Shown here: positions 54,541-64,000 of the stretch, one piece after another | Position numbering within the stretch: position 1 is the first letter of the stretch | Layout of the letters: each line of letters opens with the position of its first letter | Assembly: GCA_002025645.1 (NCBI GenBank) | Contig: CP018783.1 | Coordinates: 1,054,001 to 1,118,000 of the forward strand | Origin: Curtobacterium pusillum | GTDB taxonomy: Bacteria > Actinomycetota > Actinomycetes > Actinomycetales > Microbacteriaceae | Direction of reading: 5' to 3' | Length of the DNA stretch: 64,000 nucleotides | The notes under the pieces: generated by a model | What the model was told of the DNA's origin: nothing | Seen by the model: only the letters and a program-made list of their open reading frames with translations | Database searches by the model: none | Position numbers and translations under genes: made by a program

Positions 54541-55167
54541 TCAGTCGCCGTCGAGGCGTCCGCCGGACTCCGTGAGGTAGCAGTTGGCGCAGAGCGACTC
54601 GTACGTGACGTCCACGCCGTCGATCGCCACCTGCGATCCGTCGAAGACGAACCACCCGTCGATCTTGCGAGCGTTGAAGACCGCCTTGCGACCGCAGCGG
54701 CAGATGGTCTTCAGTTCCTCCAGCGAGTGCGCAACCTCGAGCAGGCGGGCGCTGCCGGGGAACGCCTCGGTGCGGAAGTCGGTCCGGATGCCGTAGGCGA
54801 TCACCGGGATCTCGTCGAGCACGGCGATGCGGAGCAGGTCGTCGACCTGTCGCGGGGTGAGGAACTGGGCCTCGTCGACGAGCACGCAGCTGACCGGGCG
54901 GACCATGCCGTCGAGGCGGTCGGACTCCGGGTCGAGCGCACCCGCGTCACCGACGGCGGACCGGACGTCGGCGTCGGGGGTGAACACGATGTCGACGGTG
55001 CGGGTGACGCCGAGGCGCGAGACGATCTCACGGTCGCCCTTGGTGTCCACCGACGGCTTCGCGAGCAGGACGCGGTGTCCGCGCTCCTCGTAGTTGTACG
55101 CAGCCTGCAGCAGCCCCGTGCTCTTGCCGCTGTTCATCGCGCCGTAGCGGAAGTAGAGCTTCGCCAC
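54541..55167 (-). CDS. tdk: Thymidine kinase
   Basis: 208 aa type II enzyme. The P-loop GAMNSGKST lies at residues 9-17, the carboxylate is in LVDEAQFLT, and the zinc ligands are in CRCG and CANC. It phosphorylates thymidine in salvage. The GTG start at 55167 shares one base with the stop of the response regulator gene upstream, an unexpected operon partner that probably reflects only tight packing. Confidence 0.94.
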   Translation of the reverse strand: MAKLYFRYGAMNSGKSTGLLQAAYNYEERGHRVLLAKPSVDTKGDREIVSRLGVTRTVDIVFTPDADVRSAVGDAGALDPESDRLDGMVRPVSCVLVDEAQFLTPRQVDDLLRIAVLDEIPVIAYGIRTDFRTEAFPGSARLLEVAHSLEELKTICRCGRKAVFNARKIDGWFVFDGSQVAIDGVDVTYESLCANCYLTESGGRLDGD

Positions 55168-55868
55168 TACGCGAGGAACCCGTCCTCCGCCGCGCGACGG
55201 ATCAGGTCGGACTTCTTCGACGCGGGCCGGCCGACCTTGCTGTACTTCTCACGCACGCGCCGGAGGTAGGTCTTCGCGGTCTCGTACTGCACGTTCATCT
55301 GCGCCGCGACCTCGTTCGTCGAGTAGCCCGAAACGTACAGGCGCAGTGCTTCTTCTTCACCGTGGCTGAGCTTCGGCCGCTGGTGCGCGTTCGCCCCGGT
55401 CGGCAACGGACGCCAGTCGCGCTGCGGCGGGGTGTCCCGGGCGACGCCCATGATCTCGCGCGCGACGTCCATGACCTCGCGCATCGGCAGCGACTTCGAC
55501 AGGAACGCAGCAGCACCGGCGGCCAGGGCGCGGTCGCGGGACTCGCGGCTGTCGACGCTCGACAGCACGATGACCTTCGCTCCGGCGGCGCGGCAGGTGC
55601 GCACACGGGCCTCGATCGAAACGGGCTCCTTGAGCTGGAAGTCCAGGAACACCAGGTCCGTCGGGAAGTTCTCGCTGTGCACCATCTCGAGCCACGTGTG
55701 CGCGGTCAGGGCGAGGTCGAAGTCGAAGGCGTTCACCGCGATCCAGCTGGACAGGCTGTCCAGCAGCACCTCGTGGTCGTCGAGGATCGCCAGCCGCACG
55801 CGTCGTGTCCCCGGGTTCGGGATGGCAGGCGCACCATCCGTGATCCGGCTCGGGTCAGTGCTGGTCAT
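55167..55868 (-). CDS. LuxR-type response regulator of the three-gene sensory module
   Basis: 233 aa. After a 24-residue tail, the receiver has LAILDDHEVLL, Asp76 in VFLDFQL, VLSS and a Lys in FLSKS. The C-terminal helix-turn-helix LSHGEEEALRLYVSGYSTNE and AKTYLRRVREKYSKVGRPASKKSDL is an atypical LuxR domain. It overlaps the upstream membrane protein gene by 14 bp and is transcribed with it and the kinase. Target genes are unknown. Confidence 0.88.
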   Translation of the reverse strand: MTSTDPSRITDGAPAIPNPGTRRVRLAILDDHEVLLDSLSSWIAVNAFDFDLALTAHTWLEMVHSENFPTDLVFLDFQLKEPVSIEARVRTCRAAGAKVIVLSSVDSRESRDRALAAGAAAFLSKSLPMREVMDVAREIMGVARDTPPQRDWRPLPTGANAHQRPKLSHGEEEALRLYVSGYSTNEVAAQMNVQYETAKTYLRRVREKYSKVGRPASKKSDLIRRAAEDGFLA

Positions 55869-57006
55869 AGGAGAACCTTAATGCGAGGGCGGAGGGTCGG
55901 ACCGCGACGTCGAGGTCGGGGAACGTCACGCGGAGGACCGCGAAGTACGGGTCGAAGGTGCGGTGGATGCCGACGTCGGAGTCGGCGACGGCCAGGTCGA
56001 TCGCGACGTCCACTCGGTCGGTGGTGTCCGGGGTACGACCGATCGTCGCGCGGAAGCCGGCGGGGTCGACGGTGGACGCACGCAACGCGGCGCGCAGGAA
56101 GGTCCGGACGACGGTGCGCTGGTCGGCGTCCAGGGTCGCGATGAGCCCGTCCGGGTCGACCACGACGGCTGCTCCCCCACCGTCCGCGGTCACCGCGTGC
56201 TCGAACCACGTCCGGTCGGCGTCGGCGACCATCGATCGTCGGATGCCGTCCGCGATCGCCCGCGCCCGCGCACGGTCGGCGTCGGTGATGACCTCGCGCG
56301 TCCGGAGCTCGGCGAAGAACGGAGCGACGTCCCGCGCCAGGATCGTCGAGCGGTCCTGCTGCACGCTCGCGGCGATGCCGTCCCGCTCCGCACGCTCGAC
56401 CGAGTACGACCCGGCCCGGATCTGCACGCGCTCGGCGAGCCCCGCGAACGTCCAGGCGAACACCGCGGAGGCCGCCGTGAGCACGAGGGTCGGAGCCGCC
56501 GCCAGGAACCCGGCGACACCGATCGGGACGTGGTGCGGGAACGCGGCCGCGCCGATGCCCCACGACGCTCCGGTGACGACGGCCAGGACGATGCCGCCCA
56601 CGGCCAGGTCGGTCCACGGACGGTACGGTGCCGTCATCACGATGCCGGTCGCCGTCAGCAGGGACATGAAGTCGTTCAGGGCGCTGCGGTCGGGCCCCCA
56701 CTGCGCTGCGACGCTCGTGACGGTGGCCGCGGCGAGCAGCGCCACGTGCAGGACGAAGGCCCACCGCGGGAACGGCGCACGGAAGGGACTGGACGCGACG
56801 AGCACGACCGTGCCCGACGCGGCGACGAGCAGGACGGTGAGCGCGCTCAGCGTGGGGCTGCCGGTGACGTCCCGGTCGAACACCGACACGAGCAGTGCCC
56901 ACAGGACACCGCAGGCGCCGAGGACGATCGCGAGCGGACGCGACCCCATCGCGCCGAGGGGGTCGTACTGCTGCGCCGTCCGGGTCGCGTCGGTGGAGTT
57001 CCTCAT
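55855..57006 (-). CDS. Membrane protein resembling a degenerate histidine kinase
   Basis: 383 aa from the ATG at 57006, which overlaps the kinase stop (ATGA). Six or so transmembrane helices lie between 28 and 205. A cytoplasmic region follows with an EVITDADRARARAIADGIRR helix pair that resembles a dimerisation domain, and a C-terminal alpha/beta part without the N, G1 or G2 boxes of a HATPase. It has no recognisable phospho-acceptor His. Lying between a true kinase and a response regulator, it may be a co-sensor or a kinase inhibitor. Function unproven. Confidence 0.65.
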   Translation of the reverse strand: MRNSTDATRTAQQYDPLGAMGSRPLAIVLGACGVLWALLVSVFDRDVTGSPTLSALTVLLVAASGTVVLVASSPFRAPFPRWAFVLHVALLAAATVTSVAAQWGPDRSALNDFMSLLTATGIVMTAPYRPWTDLAVGGIVLAVVTGASWGIGAAAFPHHVPIGVAGFLAAAPTLVLTAASAVFAWTFAGLAERVQIRAGSYSVERAERDGIAASVQQDRSTILARDVAPFFAELRTREVITDADRARARAIADGIRRSMVADADRTWFEHAVTADGGGAAVVVDPDGLIATLDADQRTVVRTFLRAALRASTVDPAGFRATIGRTPDTTDRVDVAIDLAVADSDVGIHRTFDPYFAVLRVTFPDLDVAVRPSALALRFSYDQH

Positions 57007-58280
57007 CGGTGGGCCCCCGATCCGTCGCTGGACACGGTGGGGGTCGTGCCCGTCACCGCGCCGTACGGCACCGTCATCATCACGCTCGTGCCCGATCCCG
57101 GGGACGACCACACCTGCACGTCACCGCCGACACGACCGATGCGCTCCCGCACGGACCCGCGCAGCCCCATCCGGTCCGGGCTCGTCGACGACTCGTCGAA
57201 CCCGCGGCCGTCGTCGACCACCATCACGGTGCAGGAGGCGCCGTCGTCGAACACGCTGACCTCCGCGGCGTCGGTGCCGGCGTGCTTCCGGACGTTCGCC
57301 AGGCACTGCCCCACCGCGCGGAGGACCGCCGTCATCGCCGCCTGGTCGAGCCGGGTGAGCGCCGCGGGGTCCCCCGTGACGGAGACGTCGAGCCCCTGGG
57401 CACGGTGCTCGTCCACCATGTGCTCGAACGCGCGGACCGCCGCACCGGGCTCGGGGCGCGCCGGACGGCCTCCGGGTGCCAGCCACTCCTTGCCGGTGAG
57501 CATCGCGACGTCGGCCTCGACCGTGCGCGCCAGGTGCGGGTCCATGGGCCCGTCGGGGGCGAGGGCGATCGCGCCGAGGTGGTTCAGGACGGTGTCGTGC
57601 AGGATCGCTGCGGCCTCGGCCTCGACCCCCGCACGGTACGCGGAGACGTGCTCCTCACGCGCCGAGCGCAGCAGCTCGGGCTGGACGCGCTCGGACCGGG
57701 TGGTGTTGCGACTCGTGAACAGCACGAGGGCGATGACGAACCCCAGCGTGACCCAGGCGAGCACGAGCGGGTGCGTCGACCCCCCGGCCTGCAGGACGGC
57801 GACGGTCGTCGCGACCCGGCCGACCAGGAAGCCGGCGATCGACCACAGCGCCACCCGGCCGGCGACGGCGCCCGCGCCGCCCACCAGCACGAGCGGGATG
57901 ACCGACAGCGACAGCAGGTACGACACGACCCATCCGGCGGGGACCTCGCGCTGCACCACGACGGCGAACCACCACGCGCACACCCCGCCGACGACGAGGA
58001 ACGCGACGGCCGAACGCCACGTGCCGAACTGCACGTGCACCGCGATCATGCCGAGCATCGGGACGAGGGCCAGCACCGCACCGACGACCCGGACGTCCGG
58101 GTCGGCCAGACGGTAGAGCAGCAGCGCGACCGCAGCGGCCGCGAGCGACCCGATGGCGGCGGCGTGGAAGGCCCGCACGGTCGACCACGCGTTGACTCGC
58201 GGAGCGAGGTGCGTGGGGATGCCGAGCACGGGTGGGGGGTCCTTCCGGACGAACGGGTACGCCGCCCACGATCCAACCAC
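57003..58280 (-). CDS. Membrane sensor histidine kinase, HisKA_3 type
   Basis: 425 aa. About six transmembrane helices lie between residues 36 and 190 with very short outside loops, so it probably senses a signal in the membrane. Phospho-acceptor His228 is in ILHDTVLNHL, and the HATPase domain has CLANVRKHA, DDGRGFDESS and GSGTSVMM. The GTG at 58280 is taken as start; a GTG 51 nt downstream is also possible. It is the first gene of the module with the degenerate membrane partner and the LuxR regulator. Confidence 0.87.
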   Translation of the reverse strand: MVGSWAAYPFVRKDPPPVLGIPTHLAPRVNAWSTVRAFHAAAIGSLAAAAVALLLYRLADPDVRVVGAVLALVPMLGMIAVHVQFGTWRSAVAFLVVGGVCAWWFAVVVQREVPAGWVVSYLLSLSVIPLVLVGGAGAVAGRVALWSIAGFLVGRVATTVAVLQAGGSTHPLVLAWVTLGFVIALVLFTSRNTTRSERVQPELLRSAREEHVSAYRAGVEAEAAAILHDTVLNHLGAIALAPDGPMDPHLARTVEADVAMLTGKEWLAPGGRPARPEPGAAVRAFEHMVDEHRAQGLDVSVTGDPAALTRLDQAAMTAVLRAVGQCLANVRKHAGTDAAEVSVFDDGASCTVMVVDDGRGFDESSTSPDRMGLRGSVRERIGRVGGDVQVWSSPGSGTSVMMTVPYGAVTGTTPTVSSDGSGAHR

Positions 58281-58414
58281 CGTCTGCGTGATCGTGTACC
58301 CCGATCGACGGGGCGTTCGGCAACCCGCACGATGTTACCGGCACTTCCGCGTTCCAGCCTGTCCCCCGAACGCGGACCGGCGGGTACTCAGGAACGGCAC
58401 CCCGTCGCGGTCGC

Positions 58415-59587
58415 TCAGAACAGTGTCGGCACCGCCCCCTCGGGTCGGCGCGGGGTGAGACGACGATCGAACCCCGGATCGGCGCGCTTGAGCGGCGAGG
58501 TCGCGGGCACCGACTGCTCCATGCCGTCGTCGAGTTGCTCGAGGCGTTGACGGTCGGCAGGACGGCGGTCGCCCGGACGGCCGTCGACCGCGCGGTTCGA
58601 GAACCCCATCGACCCCGTCGCCGGGTCGACACGGCCGAGTCCGAGCCCGTGGTCCCGCAGGATCGGTCGGACCCGCTCGGCCAGCCACCGCCGGTAGTCC
58701 TTCGGGGCGTACGTGTTGTCGAGGTACATCGACCGGTACCGCTGCACCAGGTCCGGCCGGGTGCGCTCGAGCCACGCGAACCACCACGGCTTCACCCCCG
58801 GTCGCAGGTGCAGTGCGGAGTACATGACACTCGAGGCCCCGGCCGCCGCGGCCCGGCCGATCGCGTCGTCGAGGTGCGCCCGGGTGTCCGTGATGTACGG
58901 GAGCACGGGCATCAGGAACACCGAGCACTCGAGGCCGGCGTCCCGGATGGCCCGCACCGTCGCCAGCCGCGCAGCCGTCGTCGGGGTCCCCGGTTCGACC
59001 TGCTGCTGGAGTTCGTCGTCGTACACCGCGATCGACATCGCCAGGTCGACGGGCACGGACCGTGCTGCCTCGACCAACAGCGGGATGTCCCGGCGGAGGA
59101 GCGTGCCCTTCGTCAGGATGCTGAACGGCGTGCCCGAGTCGGCCAGCGCTCGGATGACCCCGGGCATCAGCCGGTACTTGCCCTCGGCACGCTGGTACGG
59201 GTCGGTGTTCGTGCCGAGCGCCACCGGGTGGCGGTCCCAGGTCGGCTTCGTGAGCTCGCGGTGCAGCACGTCGGCCACGTTGGTCTTCACGACGATCTGC
59301 TGGTCGAAGTCCGCGCCGCCGTCGAACTCCAGGTAGGTGTGCGTCGGCCGCGCGAAGCAGTACACGCACGCGTGACTGCACCCCCGGTACGGGTTGATGG
59401 TCCACCCGTACGTGCCGCTGCCGTCCGCCGCCGGAACGCGGTTCAGCGCGCTCTTCGCCAGGACCTCGTGGAAGGTCACATCCGCGAACTCCGGCGTCGT
59501 CACACTGCGGACGAACCCGCTGTTCGACTCGAGCCCCGGGAGCGCATCGCTCCGCGAGGCGTCGATCGCCTGCCCACTCCATCGCAT
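58415..59587 (-). CDS. Radical SAM protein of the Rv2578c family
   Basis: 390 aa from the ATG at 59587. The iron-sulphur site is GCSHACVYC (C-x3-C... CxYC) preceded by YGWTINPYRG. The family also has GTNTDPYQRAEG and SILTKGTLL, seen here. An ATG at 59605 would lie inside the SOS box and is less likely. The M. tuberculosis homologue is, as I recall, in the LexA regulon, in line with the site upstream. The reaction is unknown; relatives resemble spore photoproduct lyase-like DNA repair enzymes. Confidence 0.87.
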   Translation of the reverse strand: MRWSGQAIDASRSDALPGLESNSGFVRSVTTPEFADVTFHEVLAKSALNRVPAADGSGTYGWTINPYRGCSHACVYCFARPTHTYLEFDGGADFDQQIVVKTNVADVLHRELTKPTWDRHPVALGTNTDPYQRAEGKYRLMPGVIRALADSGTPFSILTKGTLLRRDIPLLVEAARSVPVDLAMSIAVYDDELQQQVEPGTPTTAARLATVRAIRDAGLECSVFLMPVLPYITDTRAHLDDAIGRAAAAGASSVMYSALHLRPGVKPWWFAWLERTRPDLVQRYRSMYLDNTYAPKDYRRWLAERVRPILRDHGLGLGRVDPATGSMGFSNRAVDGRPGDRRPADRQRLEQLDDGMEQSVPATSPLKRADPGFDRRLTPRRPEGAVPTLF

Positions 59588-59594
59588 GCAGCCA

Positions 59595-59612
59595 TTCGAA
59601 CACATGTTCGAA
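59595..59612 (-). promoter_or_regulatory. SOS box (LexA site) of the radical SAM gene
   Basis: TTCGAAC-ACAT-GTTCGAA: 7-bp perfect arms around 4 nt, containing the actinobacterial LexA consensus TCGAAC-N4-GTTCGA without mismatch. It ends 8 bp before the ATG at 59587, a place where bound LexA would block transcription start. Confidence 0.85.
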
Positions 59613-59633
59613 CGAGCTGCAAGCGAGAGCGCG

Positions 59634-61121
59634 TCAGTGGTGCAGTCCGAGCACCTTCGCCGTGCGCTCGAGGGTCTGGTCCGCGAGCCCCGCGTCGTTC
59701 CCCAGGTCCTGCCCGTAGGTCGGCACCATCACACGGACGGCTTCCTCCCAGCGGTCCCAGCGGTCGGGGAAGCACTTCCGCAGCAGCCCGAACATGATCG
59801 GCACGGCGGTGGACGCTCCTGGGCTCGCGCCGAGGAGTCCCGCGACCGAACCGTCCGCCGCGGTGATCACCTCCGTCCCGAACTGCAGGACGCCACCCTT
59901 GTCCTTGTCCGGCTTGATGACCTGCACGCGCTGCCCGGCCGTGATGCGGTGCCAGTTCTCCGGCTCCGCGCTCGGCATGAAGTCGCGCAGCGCGTCGAAC
60001 TTCGTCTGCTTCGACGCGAGCAGCTGGCCGATCAGGTAGCGGACGAGGTCGAAGTTCGAGAACGCGACGCTCAGCATCGGACGGAGGTTGTGCGGCCGGA
60101 TCGACTTGAACAGGTCGAGCAGCGAGCCCTGCTTCAGGAACTTCGGGCTGAACCCGGCGTACGGGCCGAACATCAGCGAGGCGTTGCCGTCGACGATGCG
60201 GGTGTCCAGGTGCGGCACCGACATCGGCGGTGCGCCGACGCTGGCCTTGCCGTACACCTTCGCCGAGTGCTTCTGCACGACCTCGGGGTCGTCCGTGCGG
60301 AGGAACTCCCCCGACACCGGGAACCCGCCGTAGCCGCGGATCTCGGGGATCCCGGACTTCTGCAGCAGGTGCAGGGCCCCGCCACCGGCGCCGACGAAGA
60401 CGAACTTCGCGGCGATGCGCTGCGTCGATCGGCCCACGTCGTTGCGGACGTCGAGGACCCAGCCGTCGCTGACCTTCGAGCGGGTCAGGTTCGTGACCTG
60501 GTGCGAGGGCTCGAACTCGACACCGTCGATCTCGAGCTGGTCGAACAGCTGCCGGGTCAGCGAACCGAAGTCGACGTCGGAACCCGCAGCCGAGTACGTC
60601 GCCGCGATCGGCTGGTCCTTCTTGCGACCCGGGATGAGCGCCGGTGCCCACTTCCGGATCTGCGCGGGGTCGTCGGAGAACTCGAGACCGGCGAACAGCG
60701 GGTGGTCCTTCATCGCCTCGTACCGCTTCCGCATGTACTCGACGTTGTCGGCACCCCACACGAACGAGATGTGCGGGGTCGGGTTGATGAAGTTCGAGGG
60801 CTCGGGCAGCGCCCCTGTCTCGACGAGGAACGACCAGAACTGTCGGGACACCTGGAACTGCTCGTTGACCGTCACGGCCTTCGCGATGTCCACGCGGCCG
60901 TCGGGGAGCTCGGGCGTGTAGTTCAGCTCGCACAGTGCGGAGTGCCCGGTCCCGGCGTTGTTCCACGGGTTCGAGCTCTCTTGGGCGACGGTGCCGAGCC
61001 GCTCGTAGACACGGATCCGCCAGGAGGGTTCCAGCCGGTGGATGATCGCGCCGAGCGTGGCGCTCATGATCCCTCCCCCGACCAGGACGACGTCGATGGG
61101 GTCCACCTGCTTCACTGCCAC
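59634..61121 (-). CDS. mqo: Malate:quinone oxidoreductase
   Basis: 495 aa, normal length. The FAD motif VVLVGGGIMSATLG lies at residues 11-24, followed by the Mqo signatures NNAGTGHSALCELNYTP and GPYAGFSPKFL. A peripheral membrane flavoprotein that oxidises malate and passes electrons to the quinone pool, replacing or supplementing malate dehydrogenase. The start ATG is at 61121. Upstream lies a repeat-rich spacer. Confidence 0.95.
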   Translation of the reverse strand: MAVKQVDPIDVVLVGGGIMSATLGAIIHRLEPSWRIRVYERLGTVAQESSNPWNNAGTGHSALCELNYTPELPDGRVDIAKAVTVNEQFQVSRQFWSFLVETGALPEPSNFINPTPHISFVWGADNVEYMRKRYEAMKDHPLFAGLEFSDDPAQIRKWAPALIPGRKKDQPIAATYSAAGSDVDFGSLTRQLFDQLEIDGVEFEPSHQVTNLTRSKVSDGWVLDVRNDVGRSTQRIAAKFVFVGAGGGALHLLQKSGIPEIRGYGGFPVSGEFLRTDDPEVVQKHSAKVYGKASVGAPPMSVPHLDTRIVDGNASLMFGPYAGFSPKFLKQGSLLDLFKSIRPHNLRPMLSVAFSNFDLVRYLIGQLLASKQTKFDALRDFMPSAEPENWHRITAGQRVQVIKPDKDKGGVLQFGTEVITAADGSVAGLLGASPGASTAVPIMFGLLRKCFPDRWDRWEEAVRVMVPTYGQDLGNDAGLADQTLERTAKVLGLHH

Positions 61122-61599
61122 CCGTCGATCCTAGCGGCGCGCGGCCGTGCACCGGCCCAAGATCCGACGGGAGGCGCGGCGCACGCCCGACATGTGGCTC
61201 CGGCCAGCAGGGTGCGAGCGTTCGCACACCGTGGGAGCCAAGCAGCGCAGGGTGCGAGCTTCCGCACAGCGTGGGAGCCAAGGCCCGCAGGGTGCGAGCT
61301 TCCGCACACCGTGGGAGCCAAGCAGACTCGCACACTGTCCGGAACGTCGCACCAGGCGCGGCGCGCCCCGGCCGGTCGGCGCAGGCGGACCGGCCCAAGA
61401 TCCGACGGGAGGCGCGGCTCACGCCCGTGGTGTGGCTCCGGCCCGCAGGGTGCGAGCTTCCGCACACCGTGGGAGCCAAGCAGGCTCGCACGCTGTCCGG
61501 AACGTCGCACCATGCGTGGTGCGCCGCGCCCCGGCCGGACCGCGCACGGCGGAGGCCCGCCCCGCTGACGCGGGACGGGCCTCCTGGCAGTGCTGGCCG
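61122..61599. repeat. Repeat-rich spacer between mqo and asd
   Basis: Four copies of a 36-bp unit (GCAGGGTGCGAGCTTCCGC, then ACACCGTGGGAGCCAAG) lie at 61207-61242, 61247-61282, 61287-61322 and 61445-61480. Each contains a small dyad GTGCG...CGCAC. They are embedded in a larger duplication: a 29-bp lead at 61151-61179 recurs at 61389-61417, and a CTGTCCGGAACGTCGCACCA tail near 61335 recurs near 61493. No gene or T-tract terminator is seen; both flanking genes are on -. Confidence 0.85.
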
Positions 61600-63935
<2,336 letters not shown>

Positions 63936-64000
63936 TGGCTGGTACTCCCGGAGACGACGGATCCGCGAGGTGACGCGGTCTGACAATGGTAGTCGGTGTT

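Noticed and set aside
61207..61480. Possible CRISPR array
   Set aside because: Only four units, two intervals of 4 nt and one of 122 nt, so there are no spacer-like sequences, and no cas genes.

Overview
The window is about 70% G+C chromosomal DNA from an actinobacterium. Gene content points to Microbacteriaceae, most likely Curtobacterium or a close relative: an ESX/type VII secretion cluster with fused EccC, a Tad-type pilus cluster with a DUF4244 pilin-like gene beside topA-tmk-holB, mqo, an Rv2578c-type radical SAM gene with an actinobacterial SOS box, and many starts with a TANNNT -10 box only 7-9 nt upstream (leaderless style). The genus is an inference; no rRNA lies in the window.

Layout. 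1-4.2 kb: polymorphic-toxin end of a type VII locus. It holds the 3' end of one TNT-domain (NAD glycohydrolase type) toxin on +, and on - an operon of two WXG100-like proteins, a DUF6507-like protein, a 754-aa TNT toxin and a presumed immunity protein. 4.36-14.0 kb (+): the secretion machinery, namely a zinc-ribbon/RDD/FHA protein, a DUF6177-like protein, a small membrane protein, EccD, an unusual P-loop protein, a three-ATPase EccC, a small unknown and a second unusual P-loop protein. EccB, EccE and MycP are not present. 14.1-20.5 kb: mannitol PTS cluster (mtlD, EIIA, EIICB and EI on -; a DeoR regulator and HPr on +) with back-to-back promoters. 20.6-24.8 kb (+): xth, trpS, a GNAT enzyme, ribD-ribA. 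25-28.8 kb (+): an MHS-type transporter, then a small HTH regulator with tandem operators and an ABC exporter. 28.8-33.5 kb (-): aldehyde dehydrogenase, nicotinamidase, PBP4-type carboxypeptidase, Gfo/Idh/MocA oxidoreductase. 33.6-35.8 kb: a secreted acid phosphatase made of two near-identical HAD domains, and a small secreted protein. 36-42 kb (-): tRNA-Thr, TetR regulator, holB, tmk, topA. 41.6-44.6 kb (-): Tad pilus genes. 45.2-51.4 kb: acs, RidA, a DUF4177-like microprotein, a PASTA class A PBP and a metallophosphoesterase. 51.5-58.3 kb: tRNA-Pro, a soluble histidine kinase/response regulator pair, a luciferase-like oxidoreductase, tdk and a second two-component module with a degenerate membrane partner. 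58.4-64 kb (-): radical SAM gene with SOS box, mqo, a repeat-rich spacer, then asd and lysC.

Themes. Five long, nearly loopless palindromes sharing a GGAGGCRCGG arm, plus one half-copy, each lie 3' of a gene and probably act as the lineage's terminators. Most operons are tightly coupled by ATGA/GTGA overlaps. The parts most worth a second look are the toxin/ESX locus (His in place of the conserved Gln of one TNT motif, two ATPase-like proteins without the P-loop lysine, missing core subunits), the duplicated phosphatase, the TadE-like frame that stays open into topA, the tandem-operator HTH/ABC module and the kinase with a degenerate membrane partner.
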